Below, piece after piece: positions 11,091 to 21,170 of a DNA stretch of 64,000 nt. This stretch comes from Sacculina carcini (lineage: Eukaryota > Arthropoda > Thecostraca > Sacculinidae): assembly GCA_916048095.2 (NCBI GenBank), contig OU696576.1, positions 1,963,501 through 2,027,500 on the forward strand. Reading direction: 5' to 3'. The notes under the pieces were generated by a model. That model was not told the origin of the DNA, did not search any database, and saw only the letters and a program-made list of their open reading frames with translations. A program made the position numbers and the translations under genes. Within the stretch, counting starts at the first letter, position 1. The number at the start of each line of letters is the position of its first letter.

Positions 11091-12495
11091 GTGGACAGAC
11101 GCGTGCTCTGCGGCGTTGCGAGGGCGACGGCGCTGCTGGGTCGCTTCCGGTGCAACAGCACGGTGGCAAACATTATTTGCTTCCGCCACGCTCGCACAAA
11201 AGCTCGATGGACTTTTCGCGAGGCGAAGCGGGCGTCGTGGGTGTCCTATGTGTCCAGCATTAATCGGCATTGTCCTATATCCACCATATGCGACCGTATA
11301 AAGCGCATCTCTGGGAAGTACCGTCCCACTCCACTGGCTTCTCTGAAGATCAGTGGCGTGGACGTGATAAATCCGGAGCGTGTTACTGTCAAAATTGGCC
11401 GATATTTAGCGGAGCGCAATCGTGCAAACGTAGACGACCCTGTTTTTGCGGCGATCAAACAGCAGTGCGAGAGATCATTCTTGGATTTCTCCACCAACTG
11501 TCAGCTGCCAATCAACAGCGATTTTTCTGAATCTGAGCTGATAAAAGCCTTGCGATCGCTTCGCGATGTGGCTGAAGGCCCTGATGAGGTTCACAACCAC
11601 ATGCTGAAACGTCTGTTGCCCGCAGTGCTGTCCACCTTGCTGCAGGTCTTCAATGATCTGTGGAATGGTGGGCAGTTTCCAGCCTCCTGGCGTCGGGCGA
11701 TCGTGATACCCATCACGAATCAGGGTAAATCGGGCGATCACCCGTCTGACTATCGCCCGATATCGCTGACCTCCAGTCCCTGCAAACTGCTTGAGAAAAT
11801 GGTTTGCAGACGGCTGGTATGGTTTCTGGAACGCGGTCGGCTGTTCAATGATGCTCAGTGCGGATATTGCTAGGGTCGCTCAACGTTAGACCACTTGGTG
11901 ACCATCGACTCTCGCGTACGTGAAAGTTTCACGCGAGGTCACCACGCCGCGGCGATATTCTTTGACATCGAAAAGGCATATGACACCACATGGCGATATA
12001 GAATTCTTCGCAAACTGCATCGCTGTGGTGTCAGAGGCAACATGGGGAGGTTCGTACCTTTTGCACCGCACATCCTGTGTGCGTGTGGGGAACTTCCTGT
12101 GTCGTCCGTTCGATCAAGCAGAAGGCGTTGCACAGGGTAGTTTGCTCAGCGTGGCCCTTTTTGCCATAATGATCAACGACATTGACAATCATTTGCCCCC
12201 CTCGATTGGGCGGTTTCTATTTGTGGACGATTTCGCCGTATGGTGTTCTTCCCGCAACACTGTTGCTGTCCAGCGTCAACTGCAGCTGGCGGTGAATAAA
12301 ATAGAGACTTGGGGAACGCGTAACGGCTTCCGCTTCTCGACGTCCAAAACGGTCTTTGTACACTTCTGCCGCCGTCGAGGTGCCTGCCCCAACTTGGAAG
12401 TGGAATTTTACGGCAGTGCTGTCTCATTCCAACGCACGGTTCGGTTTTTTGGGGTCACGTTGGACTCGCGTTTGGCCTACACCGACCATATTTAA
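11091..12495 (+). pseudogene. LINE reverse transcriptase remnant (I-group)
   Basis: 11091-11873 encodes the thumb-proximal spacer, LRDVAEGPDEVHNHMLKRL, FPASWRRAIVIPI and DYRPISLTSSPCKLLEKM. After a stop at 11871 it resumes with FFDIEKAYDTTWRY (about 11962), EGVAQGSLLSVALFAIMIND (about 12122), FLFVDDFAVWCSS (the YADD box reads FVDD, about 12220) and FGVTLDSRLAYTDHI. At least one frameshift lies near 11990-12020. Confidence 0.75.
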
Positions 12496-12765
12496 CAGCT
12501 GAGAACCACATGTCTAAAGGCACTGAAAGTGCTGAAGACTGTTTCCCGCATGCGGTATGGAGCAGATCGACAATCTCTTCCCCTCTGTACCGTTCGTTAG
12601 TCAGATCGCGTCTCGATTACGCAAGTATCGTATATGATCTGGCTTCGGAATCAACAAAAAAAGCCGTTTGAATGTCGTACACCACTCAGGGATACGCATT
12701 GCCACCGGCGCGTTTCGCACGTCGCCAATAGTCAGCCTCCTTGTTGAGGCTGATGAGGAAAACTT

Positions 12766-13165
12766 CACCTATAACAGTCTATTTTATATTTAATTTTTGG
12801 GTATAAATTATAGCCTATCATGTAGAATATACAATTATCTACACGATGGTATAATTCCTATAGCTGTACCATTTATGGTTCATGAGGAGTAGATGGCAGC
12901 ATATTGACCAAAATTTTCGCATTTTTCACGGCTCATTTTGTTTTTACACCGCCATAACTTTTATATTTTGTTTTTAAAATTTAAAATTTAGGCTATCGTG
13001 TAGACACGAACATTTCCAACATGATGGTATAAGTTCTAAGCGGGTACAACGAGTGGTTGCCGAGTAGAAGCTGGCAGAATAATGGACCAAGGAGGGTGGG
13101 ACAGACAGACAGACAGACAGACACACACACACACAGAGGATCTCTTTTAAATATATAGACTAGCA
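12766..13165 (+). repeat. Hairpin and microsatellite repeat (family R1)
   Basis: Contains the family signature ATTATAGCCTATCATGTAGA with a partner TCTACACGATGGTATAA that could fold into a hairpin. Then come CACCGCCATAACTTTTATA, a second such hairpin (GTGTAGACACGAACATTTCC), CGAGTAGAAGCTGGCAGAAT, GGACCAAGGAGGGTGGGACA, a (GACA)n(CA)n microsatellite and the end GAGGATCTCTTTTAAATATA. The same order recurs near 18000-18655, 19680-20160 and 62970-63470, and partly near 36400-37160 and 47345-47720. No protein is encoded. Confidence 0.75.
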
Positions 13166-13760
13166 TCAAAACCCGCCCGTCGTGCGGAACAGTTCATATT
13201 ATTAAATTTGTATTCAATTCATAAGAGAAAAATAATACAAATTTAATAAGAACAAAGTAAACCCATAAAAAGTATTAACCAATAGAAAAGTCTAAATATG
13301 AATGATTTTATTTTAGATGTGGCAAAATATTTTCCCTCGAACAGCCTCATATTTGAACCCGCCCGTCGTGCGGAACGTTTAATAAAATGAAACGAATAAA
13401 TACAGTCAGAAGCTTAACCAATAGCAAAATCTAAATTTGTAAATTTTTACTCTACCTATGTGTGAGTATTAGCTGCAAGAATTGTTGGTGTGATTTTATT
13501 GCGTACGGGCTAAGTATGAGAAGGCTCTTTGGGTCTATTTGAGGCTATTTGAGGGAAAATATTTTGTGAAAATAAAAATGAAAATATTCACATTTAGATT
13601 TTTCTATTGGTTTATGGGTTAGACTTTTTATGGGCTCACATATTCTGTTTTATTTGTATTCCTTTTCATTTTATGAATTGAATATGAATATTATTTTATG
13701 AAGTGTTTCGCACGACGGACGAGTTTAAATTCTAGCTTGTGAGATATTTCTCAATAGCAT
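13166..13760 (+). repeat. Cluster of CCCGCCCGTCGTGCGGAA modules
   Basis: Three GC-rich cores lie at about 13171, 13358 (both direct) and 13706 (inverted), in otherwise very AT-rich DNA. The spacing between the direct cores is about 187 bp. The segment between them contains ACCAATAGAAAAGTCTAAAT and ATTTTCCCTCGAACAGCCTC, which return after nearly every core elsewhere in the window. No coding potential is visible. Confidence 0.8.
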
Positions 13761-13923
13761 TATTGGTGAGCCCACTTTCGAGGTAAGTCTGTGACGGATT
13801 TAAAAGCCGATTTAAGAGAGCAAGATTTAAATGCCGGATGAAATTGACAAGGTGTGGTAAAACATTATAAGAAAGAATAAGTTATGACACATATTGTCTG
13901 CTGTGTAGTGGGTGTGCATACAC

Positions 13924-13965
<42 letters not shown>

Positions 13966-13980
13966 CACACATACACAAGT
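13924..13980 (+). repeat. (CA)n microsatellite
   Basis: About 40 bp of uninterrupted CA followed by short CA-rich sequence. It lies between the modular repeats and the foldback element. Confidence 0.9.
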
Positions 13981-14102
13981 TCCAAAAGCTACAGTAAACA
14001 ACCATGAAGACAGTGGGCCTCTCAGCACACTCTGCGCTGCACAAACCACAGCGAGCTAGCACGGAAACTCCCCATTGCAAAATGCACACAAAAACAGTTA
14101 AA

Positions 14103-14970
14103 CAACGCTTACTGCGATGCGATGAACACCGAGCGATAGCCACGATGCTACAGGCCATGAGTGAATCTGGCAGTGGCGTATCTAGAGACTGAGTTATGTG
14201 AATGATCATCTTTGACAATTTTTTTCAGCTATGTGAAATTTATGGTAGGGTAGGTTAGCTTTGGTTAGGTTAGGTTAGATAATGTTTGGTTGGGTTAGGT
14301 GGGTTTTGTTAGGCTAGACTTGGTTAGTTTAGGCTATGTATATCTGTAATGAGGTTCGGATATAACATACAGCTAATATATATAGCTTATAGCTTCTGTT
14401 TATAGATGGTCACTCGCATATTTCAGTTTCTAGATACGCCACTGTCAGATTCACTCACCGCCGGTGAGTCATCGCTCGGCCGGTGTTCATCGCATCGTAT
14501 CAGCGTTTGACCAGATGGTACGTTAGATCACCAAGTGTAATGTACCAAGTGTACGTTGTACGTGTAAGTGTAAGTGTACCAAATGTACCAAATGTACGTT
14601 GGATCACTAGTACCAAGTGATCCAACGTACCATACTGAAGAAACTGAAATGTGCGAGTGACCAGCTATAAGCAGAAGCTATAAGCTAAGCTATAATCTAT
14701 ACATATTAGCTGTATGCTATATCTGAACCTCATTACAGGTATACGGAGCCTAAACTAACCAAGTCTAGCCTAACCTAAGCCAACCAAACATTATCTAACC
14801 TAACCTAACCAAAGCTAACCTACCCTACCATAAACTTCACATAGCTGATATAAATTGTCAAAGATGGTCACTCACATAACTCAGTCTCTAGATACGCCAC
14901 TATCAGATTCACTCACGGCCTGTAGCATCGTGGCTAACGCTTGGTGTTCATCGCATCGCAGTAAGCGTTG
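14103..14970. mobile_element. Foldback (long inverted repeat) element, about 870 bp
   Basis: The left arm begins CAACGCTTACTGCGATGCGA and the right arm ends with its complement, TCGCATCGCAGTAAGCGTTG. The arms run about 250 bp and include GTGAATCTG...ACGCCACT-type sequence, TTGTCAAAGATG/CATCTTTGACAA, and a GGTTAGGTTAGGTTAG block paired with CTAACCTAACCTAACC. The middle holds a further partial copy of the right arm (14431-14530) and short GTACCAAGTGTAC iterations. No ORF is present. No confident target-site duplication was found. It is a non-autonomous DNA element or a head-to-head duplication. Confidence 0.75.
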
Positions 14971-14985
14971 GATCAGTTGGTACGT

Positions 14986-15130
14986 TGGGGTAAATGGTCA
15001 GTTGGTCGTTGGGGTAAATGGTCGACCCTTCCTGTGTGTGAGAGTGCGTGTGTGTGAGCGTTCGTGTGCGTGTGTGTGTGAGTGTGTGTGTGAGTGTGCG
15101 TGTTTGTATGCGCGTCTGCCTGTGATTCGT
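14986..15130 (+). repeat. TGGTCRGTTGGGGTAAA duplication and (TG)n tract
   Basis: A short duplication (GTTGGGGTAAATGGTC occurs twice, 14985-15022) leads into about 80 bp of TG-rich DNA at 15033-15115. It lies directly upstream of the PHD-finger ORF. Confidence 0.7.
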
Positions 15131-15158
15131 CTCGATCGGTGACTTTATCGCACTCGTA

Positions 15159-15948
15159 ATGAGTGTGGTAAACAAACCAGCCGGACTCCAGCCCTCCCGT
15201 GCTGTCCCCTCCTGTCGGCGCCAACTGTGGCGTGTGCAAAACGGCCGTATCTGTCTCTGCACTGTGCTGCTCAAAATGCAGCAAATATGTACATGTGAAA
15301 TGCTCACGTCTCCCAAGATACGTCGTGATGAATTTCTTCACGACAAGATGCGCTTTCACTTGTGAGAGCTGCATTCTGGCTCGCGACTCAAGCACAGCCG
15401 AGATGCGCGCATGGCTTGACAGTGTTTTTCACTCGTCACCCTCCGCCAAAACCGATGAATGCCCACTTGACAAGCCCGCTGACAGTCAGTCACTGCAAGA
15501 TCTGACTAAGACTGTCAATGAAATCAAGCATCAGCTTCAACTGTTCTGCAAGCAAAAACTCTCGTCTCCGCTTCTTCCTACGCCGCCATCTCTCATGCCA
15601 ACTACTCCATCTCTCCTGCCAACTCCCACATCTCTCCTGCCAACTCCCACATCTTTCCTGCCAACTCCGACATCGTGTGCGGTGCAGCAACCGCGCACAT
15701 ATTCGCAAGCAGTATCCCGCGAGATCATTGTGAAGTCTTCCGATGAAGTCGCGGTGGATTCCAAGCGCGTGTCAGAGGCACTTCAATCTGTACCAGTGCT
15801 GGCTATGACGACCACCAAGCGTGGTGTTGTCAAGGTGAAGTTGCCAGACAGCAAGACTGCTGGTCACGCCTTGAAGGTAATCAAACCGATTGGATGGTTG
15901 GGTTGGGTTGGGTTGGGTAGGTTTGACTCAGGTTATATTGGGTTTTAA
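15159..15948 (+). pseudogene. PHD-finger LINE ORF1 (5' part)
   Basis: An open frame from about 15172 encodes CGVCKTAVSVSALCCSKCSK, then YVHVKC and FTCESC (15226-15380). That is the Cys4-His-Cys3 spacing of a PHD finger. A stretch that could form a coiled coil follows (LQDLTKTVNEIKHQLQLF, about 15495-15550), then a proline-rich run of LLPTPTS repeats made by an 18-bp tandem repeat (15585-15670), then RTYSQAVSREIIVKSSDEVA. PHD fingers occur in ORF1 of several CR1-type LINEs. An ATG at 15159 is out of frame with the main frame, so a frameshift is likely. The ORF runs into the palindrome at 15890, and no ORF2 follows. Confidence 0.65.
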
Positions 15949-16455
15949 TAATAGCGGAAAATATAAGAATTTAACAGTAAACATTAAAGCGGTAAAAGTA
16001 AAATAGTACTTGAGCAAATGATGTTGGGGAAGGATGTTAAATTATAAATATAGTATGGAAATATTCTGATGAAAAGGTTTCATCATTTTTCATTGTTTGT
16101 TTCGTGTTTGTGTTCTGAATTATTCCGCACGACGGGCAGATTCATATATCACCCTATTTTTGTTTTTATGTTGACAAATATTTTCCCTCAACCCGCCTGA
16201 TATATAAATCTGCCCGTCGTGCGGAATAACTCAGAACACAAACACGAAACAAACAATGAAAAATGATGAAAGCTTTTCTTCAGAATGTTTACATACTATA
16301 TTTATAATTTAACATCATTCCCCAACATCATTTTCTCAAGTACTATTTTACTTTTACCGCTATAATATTTACTGTAAAAATTATTATATTTTCCGCTATT
16401 ATTAAAACCCAATATAACCTGAGTCAAACCTACCCAACCCAACCCAACCATCCAA
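15890..16455. repeat. Large palindrome, arms about 260 bp
   Basis: The left arm (15890-16155) begins GGATGGTTGGGTTGGGTTGG. The right arm (16198-16455) ends with its complement. Arm features pair in mirror order: the GGTTTGACTCAGGTTATATT block, AATAGCGGAAAATATAA, AATGATGTTGGGGAA, TTTCGTGTTTGTGTTCTGAA and the core TTCCGCACGACGGGC against GCCCGTCGTGCGGAA. The spacer is about 40 bp of AT-rich DNA. The palindrome is built from two of the GC-core modules in opposite orientation. Confidence 0.85.
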
Positions 16456-16557
16456 TCTTGACCGCAACCAGCCTAGTCTGAGGCGATATAACTTATTAGC
16501 TTGTAAAAAAACTGGTTCGATCATAATTTGTAATCAGAAGCCTGAGATTATCTACCC

Positions 16558-17035
16558 CAGGAGTCTCAAACACGCGGCCCACCAATACTTTTCTCACAAC
16601 CCGCTGATCAAATCGACATTCGCACGTAATTTTGTATTTACAGGACGAATGATATTATCTGAAACAGAATCAAAACATAACCAATCAAATACATAACATA
16701 ACATGACGTATACCATAACCCGGTCATGTTATGGCAATGTAACCCATAACTCAATTCAGTTTACAACAAACCAGTATCGAATATTTGAAACATCCGCCTA
16801 TAGTATAGACACAAAATGCTAATCAGTAAAATAAACACATTTAACATGACTGCAAAGCCTACACGAAACTTACACAAACGAAAGTGCACTTGGCAACGCA
16901 ATGGCGGATAGTCAGTGAACGAATGCCGCCATGTTTCGTGACTTGTGGTTGCGACCTTGACCATCGTATAGTTTGCAGTGTCTCCGCTAGAGGCGCTGCC
17001 CGGTGACCCTGACTGATATCTAACACCCGCCAATA
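16558..17035 (+). mobile_element. hAT-like element end (CAGGAGTCTCAAACACGCGG)
   Basis: The sequence CAGGAGTCTCAAACACGCGG followed by CCCACCAATACTTTTCTC resembles the termini of hAT DNA transposons. It recurs near 48405 (direct) and 29810-29865 (inverted), where CTCGCAGCCCGCCAATATAG follows at once. Here about 420 bp intervene before the matching CGCCAATATAGTATAGAAAC at 17027, so the other two copies are shorter forms. No transposase was found. Confidence 0.5.
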
Positions 17036-19605
17036 TAGTATAGAAACCAAAGTGTAAGACAGTTCAATTCATATTTATTGCATAATGCGGTATAATTGTC
17101 ATTATTTATTTCACATTATATTTATTTTGACAAAATATGATCCCTCAAACCGCCTCATATATAAACCTTCCCGTCGTGCGGAATAATTCAAAATTCAGAC
17201 ACGAAACAATGATAAATGACTACACTTTTTCATCATAATGTTCCCAAAATATATTTATAACTTAACATCACCATCTAGCATTGAAACCCGCCAGTTGTGC
17301 GGAGCAATTAATAAAGTAATAAATATTGAATTAATATAAGAAAACGAATACAATTTTATAAAGAAAAAGGAAACCCATAAATAGTCTTAACCAAATGTCT
17401 AAATATGAATGTTTTTATTTTAGGTGTGGTAAAATACTTTCCCTCGAACAGCCTCATATTTAAACCCGCCCGTCGTGCGGAACGATTAATAAAATATAAT
17501 GAATAAAAAAGCAAAAGGTTTATCCAATAGACAAATCTAAATTGGTAAATTCTTGTTTTAATTATTGACGAAGTTTTTCCCTCAACACTCGTCAACTTTA
17601 AAGCCGTCTTTCGTGTTTAGTAATTCAGAAGTGTAACACTATCAAAACAATGAAGCTTTCTGTCATCTCTATAATTCGATATTAATGCTTCCGCTAAAAC
17701 AGCATATGCATATAGTTGGCATTGCATGATATTACAACCCATATCCTTATGCAACTTGAGCGTATGCAACTTGAAATTAAACCAATTAAATCACACAGTA
17801 AAATTCAGTAGTTTACTTTGTTCCCAGTAGCATTTTACCCGCTCGTCGTGCGGAACAATTCATGTGTAAATATTGAGGACAATATAGCCTTTCTATTCAG
17901 TATAGTGTAGCATTAATTAAACTGTACGCAATAAAACCACAGCATCCATGATTGGAGCTAATATGATGCATTCTTAATTGTGATTGGGCTTCAGTGAAAT
18001 TTAATCAGTGTATATTCCTGTGTAATCGCAAGCGCGCTTAATAGCTGCCAAATTGGTAATATGTGCATTTAACTTTACACCGCCGTAATTTCCTTCAGAT
18101 ACACTTTGGAAAATTACATATTATACCGTATTGTAGAAAACAAACTTTCTAGCACGATGATATAATTTATTTTAATGTGTGACAAATATTTACTGAGAAA
18201 TAGGTAGAAAATGAATAAATTTTAGTCGTACGGTGTTCAAGTAAAATTTTCGACCTAGATTAGACTTTTGCCAATTTTACACATTTTGGGTGCAATTTTT
18301 GGGTCTGACATATAGCCTATCTTGTAGAACATAACATTCTCTACACAGTGATATAATTAGTATAAATGTGCCATTGCTGGTTTATGAAGAGTAGATGACA
18401 GAATTTTGACCAAAATATTCGACATTTTCAGGGCTCATTTTGTCTTTGCACTGCACGAAATTATTTTTCAAATTTAAACTTTAGCCTATCGCGTAGACAA
18501 GAAAATTTCTAACGTGATAGTATAATTTGTTAGCGGGTACACCAAGTGAGTGACGAGTAGTAGCTGGCAGAATACTGGACCAAGGAGGGTGGGACAGACA
18601 GACAGACAGACACACACACACAGATGATCTCTTTTAAATATATAGACAAGCATATCGACCCGCCCGATGTGCGGAGCAATGAATAAAATGAAATCCACAT
18701 TTAATTCATAAAAATATTGCAAATTAATAATGAAAAATTTAAATTCATAACAATCTTAATCAATTGAAAAGTCTAAATTGAATTATATTATTTATATTTT
18801 GACAAAACATTATCCCTTAAACCGCCTCATATATTAACTTGCCCGTCGTGCGGAATAATTCAGAACACAAACACGTAACAAACAATGAAAATTCTAGTAT
18901 GTAAACCCGCCCGTCGTGCGAAACAATTCATACTATTAAATTTATATTCCATCAATAAGAGAAAGGGAATATGAATTAAAAAAGGAGTAAACTCATAAAA
19001 AGTCTAAATTTCTATATTTTTATATTTATTTTGGAAAAATAGTTTGCCTAAACCGCCTCAAACCTGCCCGTCGTGCGGAACAATTCCGAGGTCAAACACG
19101 AATCAATCAATTCATATTACTTAAAATGATAAAACATTTCATCAGAGTATTTCCATAATGTATTTATAAATTGACATCATTCCCCTACATCATTTTCTCA
19201 AGTGCTGTTCTACTTTTACCGCTATAATATTTACAACAAAAATATATATTCAGCTATCACTTAAGTCCGATATAACCTGCATTTTAACCCGCCCTTCGTG
19301 CGGGTCAATTCATAAAAAAGGGAATACAAATTAAATAGCTAAAAGTGAAATCCATAGAAAAGTCAGAATTAATTATTGAGATTTAATTATTTGCTATGAA
19401 TTGTCATATCGTATTTCGTGCATATGTTAGGAATAGGTATGTTAGGAATAGGTGTTTTTCATCCATATTGGTCCACACCATTATAATTCTAGAGATTTGA
19501 CTTTAAGTATAATTCTAGACATCATTATAATTCTAGGCATGCAGCCTGGATATATTTTGCGCTTTTTATGTTGGCCTTAGAAGTGTAATATGACCTACCT
19601 ATGAT
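17036..19605. repeat. Field of GC-core modules with an R1 copy
   Basis: This gene-free stretch holds direct cores at about 17168, 17287, 17465, 17829, 18658, 18840, 18905, 19064 and 19287, and an R1 copy at about 18000-18655 ending in a (GACA)n(CA)n tract and CTCTTTTAAATATATAGAC. The part 17620-18260 matches 35990-36780, sharing AATTCAGAAGTGTAACACTA and ATGTGTAAATATTGAGGACA. From 19420 to 19605 a TGTTAGGAATAGGT duplication and AT-rich unique DNA lie before the duplication boundary. No coding potential is visible. Confidence 0.75.
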
Positions 19606-20162
19606 ATATCCCATAACATTTAAACCCGCCCTGCATTCTATATTTATACAGTGCACCTATATTTACTGATAAAATATATTAATGATTAATGGTGTGTCAT
19701 TGTCAGTTGTTGAGAAATAGAGAAAAAGGTAAAGAAAATCGGACGCCCGAAGTTTAAATAAAATTTTGAATGTAGATTGAAATTTTGTCATTTTTGCATG
19801 TTTTATATTTAATTTTTGAATATGAATTATAGCCTGTCTTATAGAACAGAAAATTATCTACACAGTGGTATAATCTGTATAGCTGTATCATTGCTGGTGT
19901 ATGAGGAGTAGATGGCAGAATATTGACCAGAATTTTCGCATTTTTCAGGGTTCGTCTTGTCTTTTCACCGCTATAATTTTTTTTTTAAATTCACAATTCA
20001 ATCGGTCGTGTAGACAAAAAAAATTCCAACGTGATGGTATAAATTGTTAGAGGGTACACCAAGTGGTGGCCGAGTAATAGCTGGCAGAAAATGGACCAAG
20101 AAGGGTGGGACAGACACACACACAGACACACACACAGAGGATCTGTTTTATGTATATAGATG
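19606..20162 (+). repeat. Start of the 43-kb duplicated segment; R1 repeat copy
   Basis: From ATATCCCATAACATTTAAAC at 19606 the sequence matches 62901 onward through an R1-type repeat (hairpins near 19850 and 20010, TAGCTGGCAGAAAATGGACC, the (ACACAG)n tail at 20112-20140) to TATATAGATG at 20162. Differences are scattered substitutions and small indels. This establishes a direct long-range duplication with an offset of about 43,295 bp. Confidence 0.85.
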
Positions 20163-20438
20163 TATATGCTTATGTTTGTTATGCTATTTTGTTATGTTTA
20201 TATAATTTTGCATACAATGTTCAATGGGCAACTTGAACTGAGGGTACCACAGACCGTCATGGTGTATTTGTGCCCGGCCACACATTGGACTTAGTGTATT
20301 GTTATAAGGTGTTTTAATCCACCAGACACGTGAGTACTCCATACATTTTGGATCTACATATATCATGTATGTCATATATATCATGTATATCATATATATC
20401 ATATATCTGTTTGTGTGTGTGTGTGTGTGCGGTCGCAG
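20163..20438 (+). other. Intron end before terminal RNF14-like exon
   Basis: Contains a tandem ATATC/ATGT repeat (TATCATGTATGTCATATATA, 20355-20405), then (TG)n at 20409-20428 and the acceptor GGTCGCAG. About 245 bp of this stretch (20164-20408) are absent from the downstream copy, where TATATAGATG runs straight into (TG)n. Confidence 0.75.
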
Positions 20439-20699
20439 AAGATTGACGGGTGCAACAAAATGACGTGTCGCCGATGCGGTCAGTGTTTTTGTTGGCTGTG
20501 CGGCCAGGCGGTGTCGCAGCAGCGGCCGTACGAGCACTTCAACTTGCCTGATTCACCGTGCTATCAGCGGCTGTTTAGCGACGTCCCTCAAGAAGACCAC
20601 TTTGAGGACAATGACGCCGACGCGCCGGATGATCAGCTCGACTGGCAACCATTGTTGGCTTTGGACGATGACAGCGAGTTTGGTATTTTTGTCGAGTGA
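20439..20699 (+). CDS. RNF14: RNF14-like RBR E3 ubiquitin ligase, terminal exon
   Basis: Begins AAG ATT GAC GGG TGC and encodes KIDGCNKMTCRRCGQCFCWL with CGQAVSQQRPYEHFNLPDSP and CYQRLF, then an acidic tail ending EFGIFVE and TGA. It completes RING2 started by CPRC in the exon at 2251. The first Cys (codon 20451-20453, in IDGC) corresponds to the catalytic cysteine that carries ubiquitin in RNF14 and parkin. The PYxHFNxPxSPCxxRLF segment is diagnostic of RNF14. The tail is longer than I recall for the human protein. The exon is 261 bp and joins in phase 0 to the upstream exon. An identical protein segment is encoded at 63498-63758. Confidence 0.88.
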   Translation, partial: KIDGCNKMTCRRCGQCFCWLCGQAVSQQRPYEHFNLPDSPCYQRLFSDVPQEDHFEDNDADAPDDQLDWQPLLALDDDSEFGIFVE

Positions 20700-20987
20700 A
20701 CAGGTTGGCGTTCTTTCCAGTGAAGGGCCTAGTGTTTTTGTCAAGTTAAGTTTGGCTTTTTTCCAGTGAAGAGTTTGGCGTTTTTGCGAAAAGCTTGGCG
20801 TTTTTGCGAAAAGCTTGGCGTTTTTGCGAAAAGCTTGGCGTTCTTGATGAGTTGATGCTCGGCGTTTTTATTGGGTGTTTTGGCGGTTGTGTTTAATGAA
20901 TCCGGGTAATTTACATGACATTTTTGTGATAACGGTGGCACCGTGCGTGGTGTCGTGTGCAGGTATTTGTGTGCGACTATGTCTGCT

Positions 20988-21018
<31 letters not shown>

Positions 21019-21170
21019 GTGTGTATGTGCGTGTGTGCTCTCTATTCGTCTTTACAAACTAAACAATAATGTGTCTGGCTGAGTTCCAACGAAACAGTTG
21101 TGTGTAATTTAAGTAAATTAATGAAAAGTGTTTCACTTATTAAAAGGTGTTTACCAATTGAAAATAAAAA
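20700..21170 (+). other. Putative 3' UTR of the RNF14-like gene with short tandem repeats
   Basis: After the stop there is a run of about 20-bp units, GAAAAGCTTGGCGTTTTTGC, repeated three to four times (20760-20840), then (TG)n at 20989-21017. A possible poly(A) signal AATAAA lies at 21163-21168. The copy at the right edge has fewer units of the 20-bp repeat. Whether transcription reaches 21163 cannot be told from sequence. Confidence 0.5.

Larger units (their letters stand above)
7763..12765 (+). mobile_element. I/Jockey-group non-LTR retrotransposon, about 5 kb, degraded
   Basis: The 5' end carries the motif TGCCGCGTGTCGTAAAAGGC (about 7796) that I associate with 5' regions of arthropod non-LTR elements. 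It is followed by a gag-like ORF1 with zinc knuckles (8520-9590), an endonuclease (10240-10860) and a reverse transcriptase (11090-12500). The last readable part, GAFRTSPIVSLLVEADEE (about 12705-12760), is the RT C-terminus typical of the I/R1/Jockey group. The copy stops there without a poly(A) or simple repeat tail, so its 3' end was lost. Several frameshifts and stops make it inactive. It is inserted in gypsy debris in the RNF14 intron, in sense orientation. Confidence 0.8.
2424..20438 (+). other. 18-kb intron of the RNF14-like gene
   Basis: The donor GTCAGT at 2424 and the acceptor GGTCGCAG ending at 20438 frame an intron of about 18,015 bases. Its content is nearly all mobile DNA: a minus LINE, a small LTR element, gypsy debris, an I-like LINE, a foldback element, a LINE ORF1 and many short repeats, described separately. 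It interrupts RING2 between its first zinc ligands (CPRC) and its catalytic cysteine. Exon joining was inferred from phase and family alignment, not from transcript data. Confidence 0.75.

Noticed and set aside
14226..14330. GGTTAGGTTAGG runs resembling arthropod telomere repeats
   Set aside because: The runs are short and irregular, and mirrored as part of the foldback element; no telomeric array.
13166..19350. Regularly spaced GC-rich repeats resembling a CRISPR array
   Set aside because: Spacers are 120-600 bp, similar to each other and AT-rich; cores are degenerate and in both orientations; the DNA is eukaryotic.
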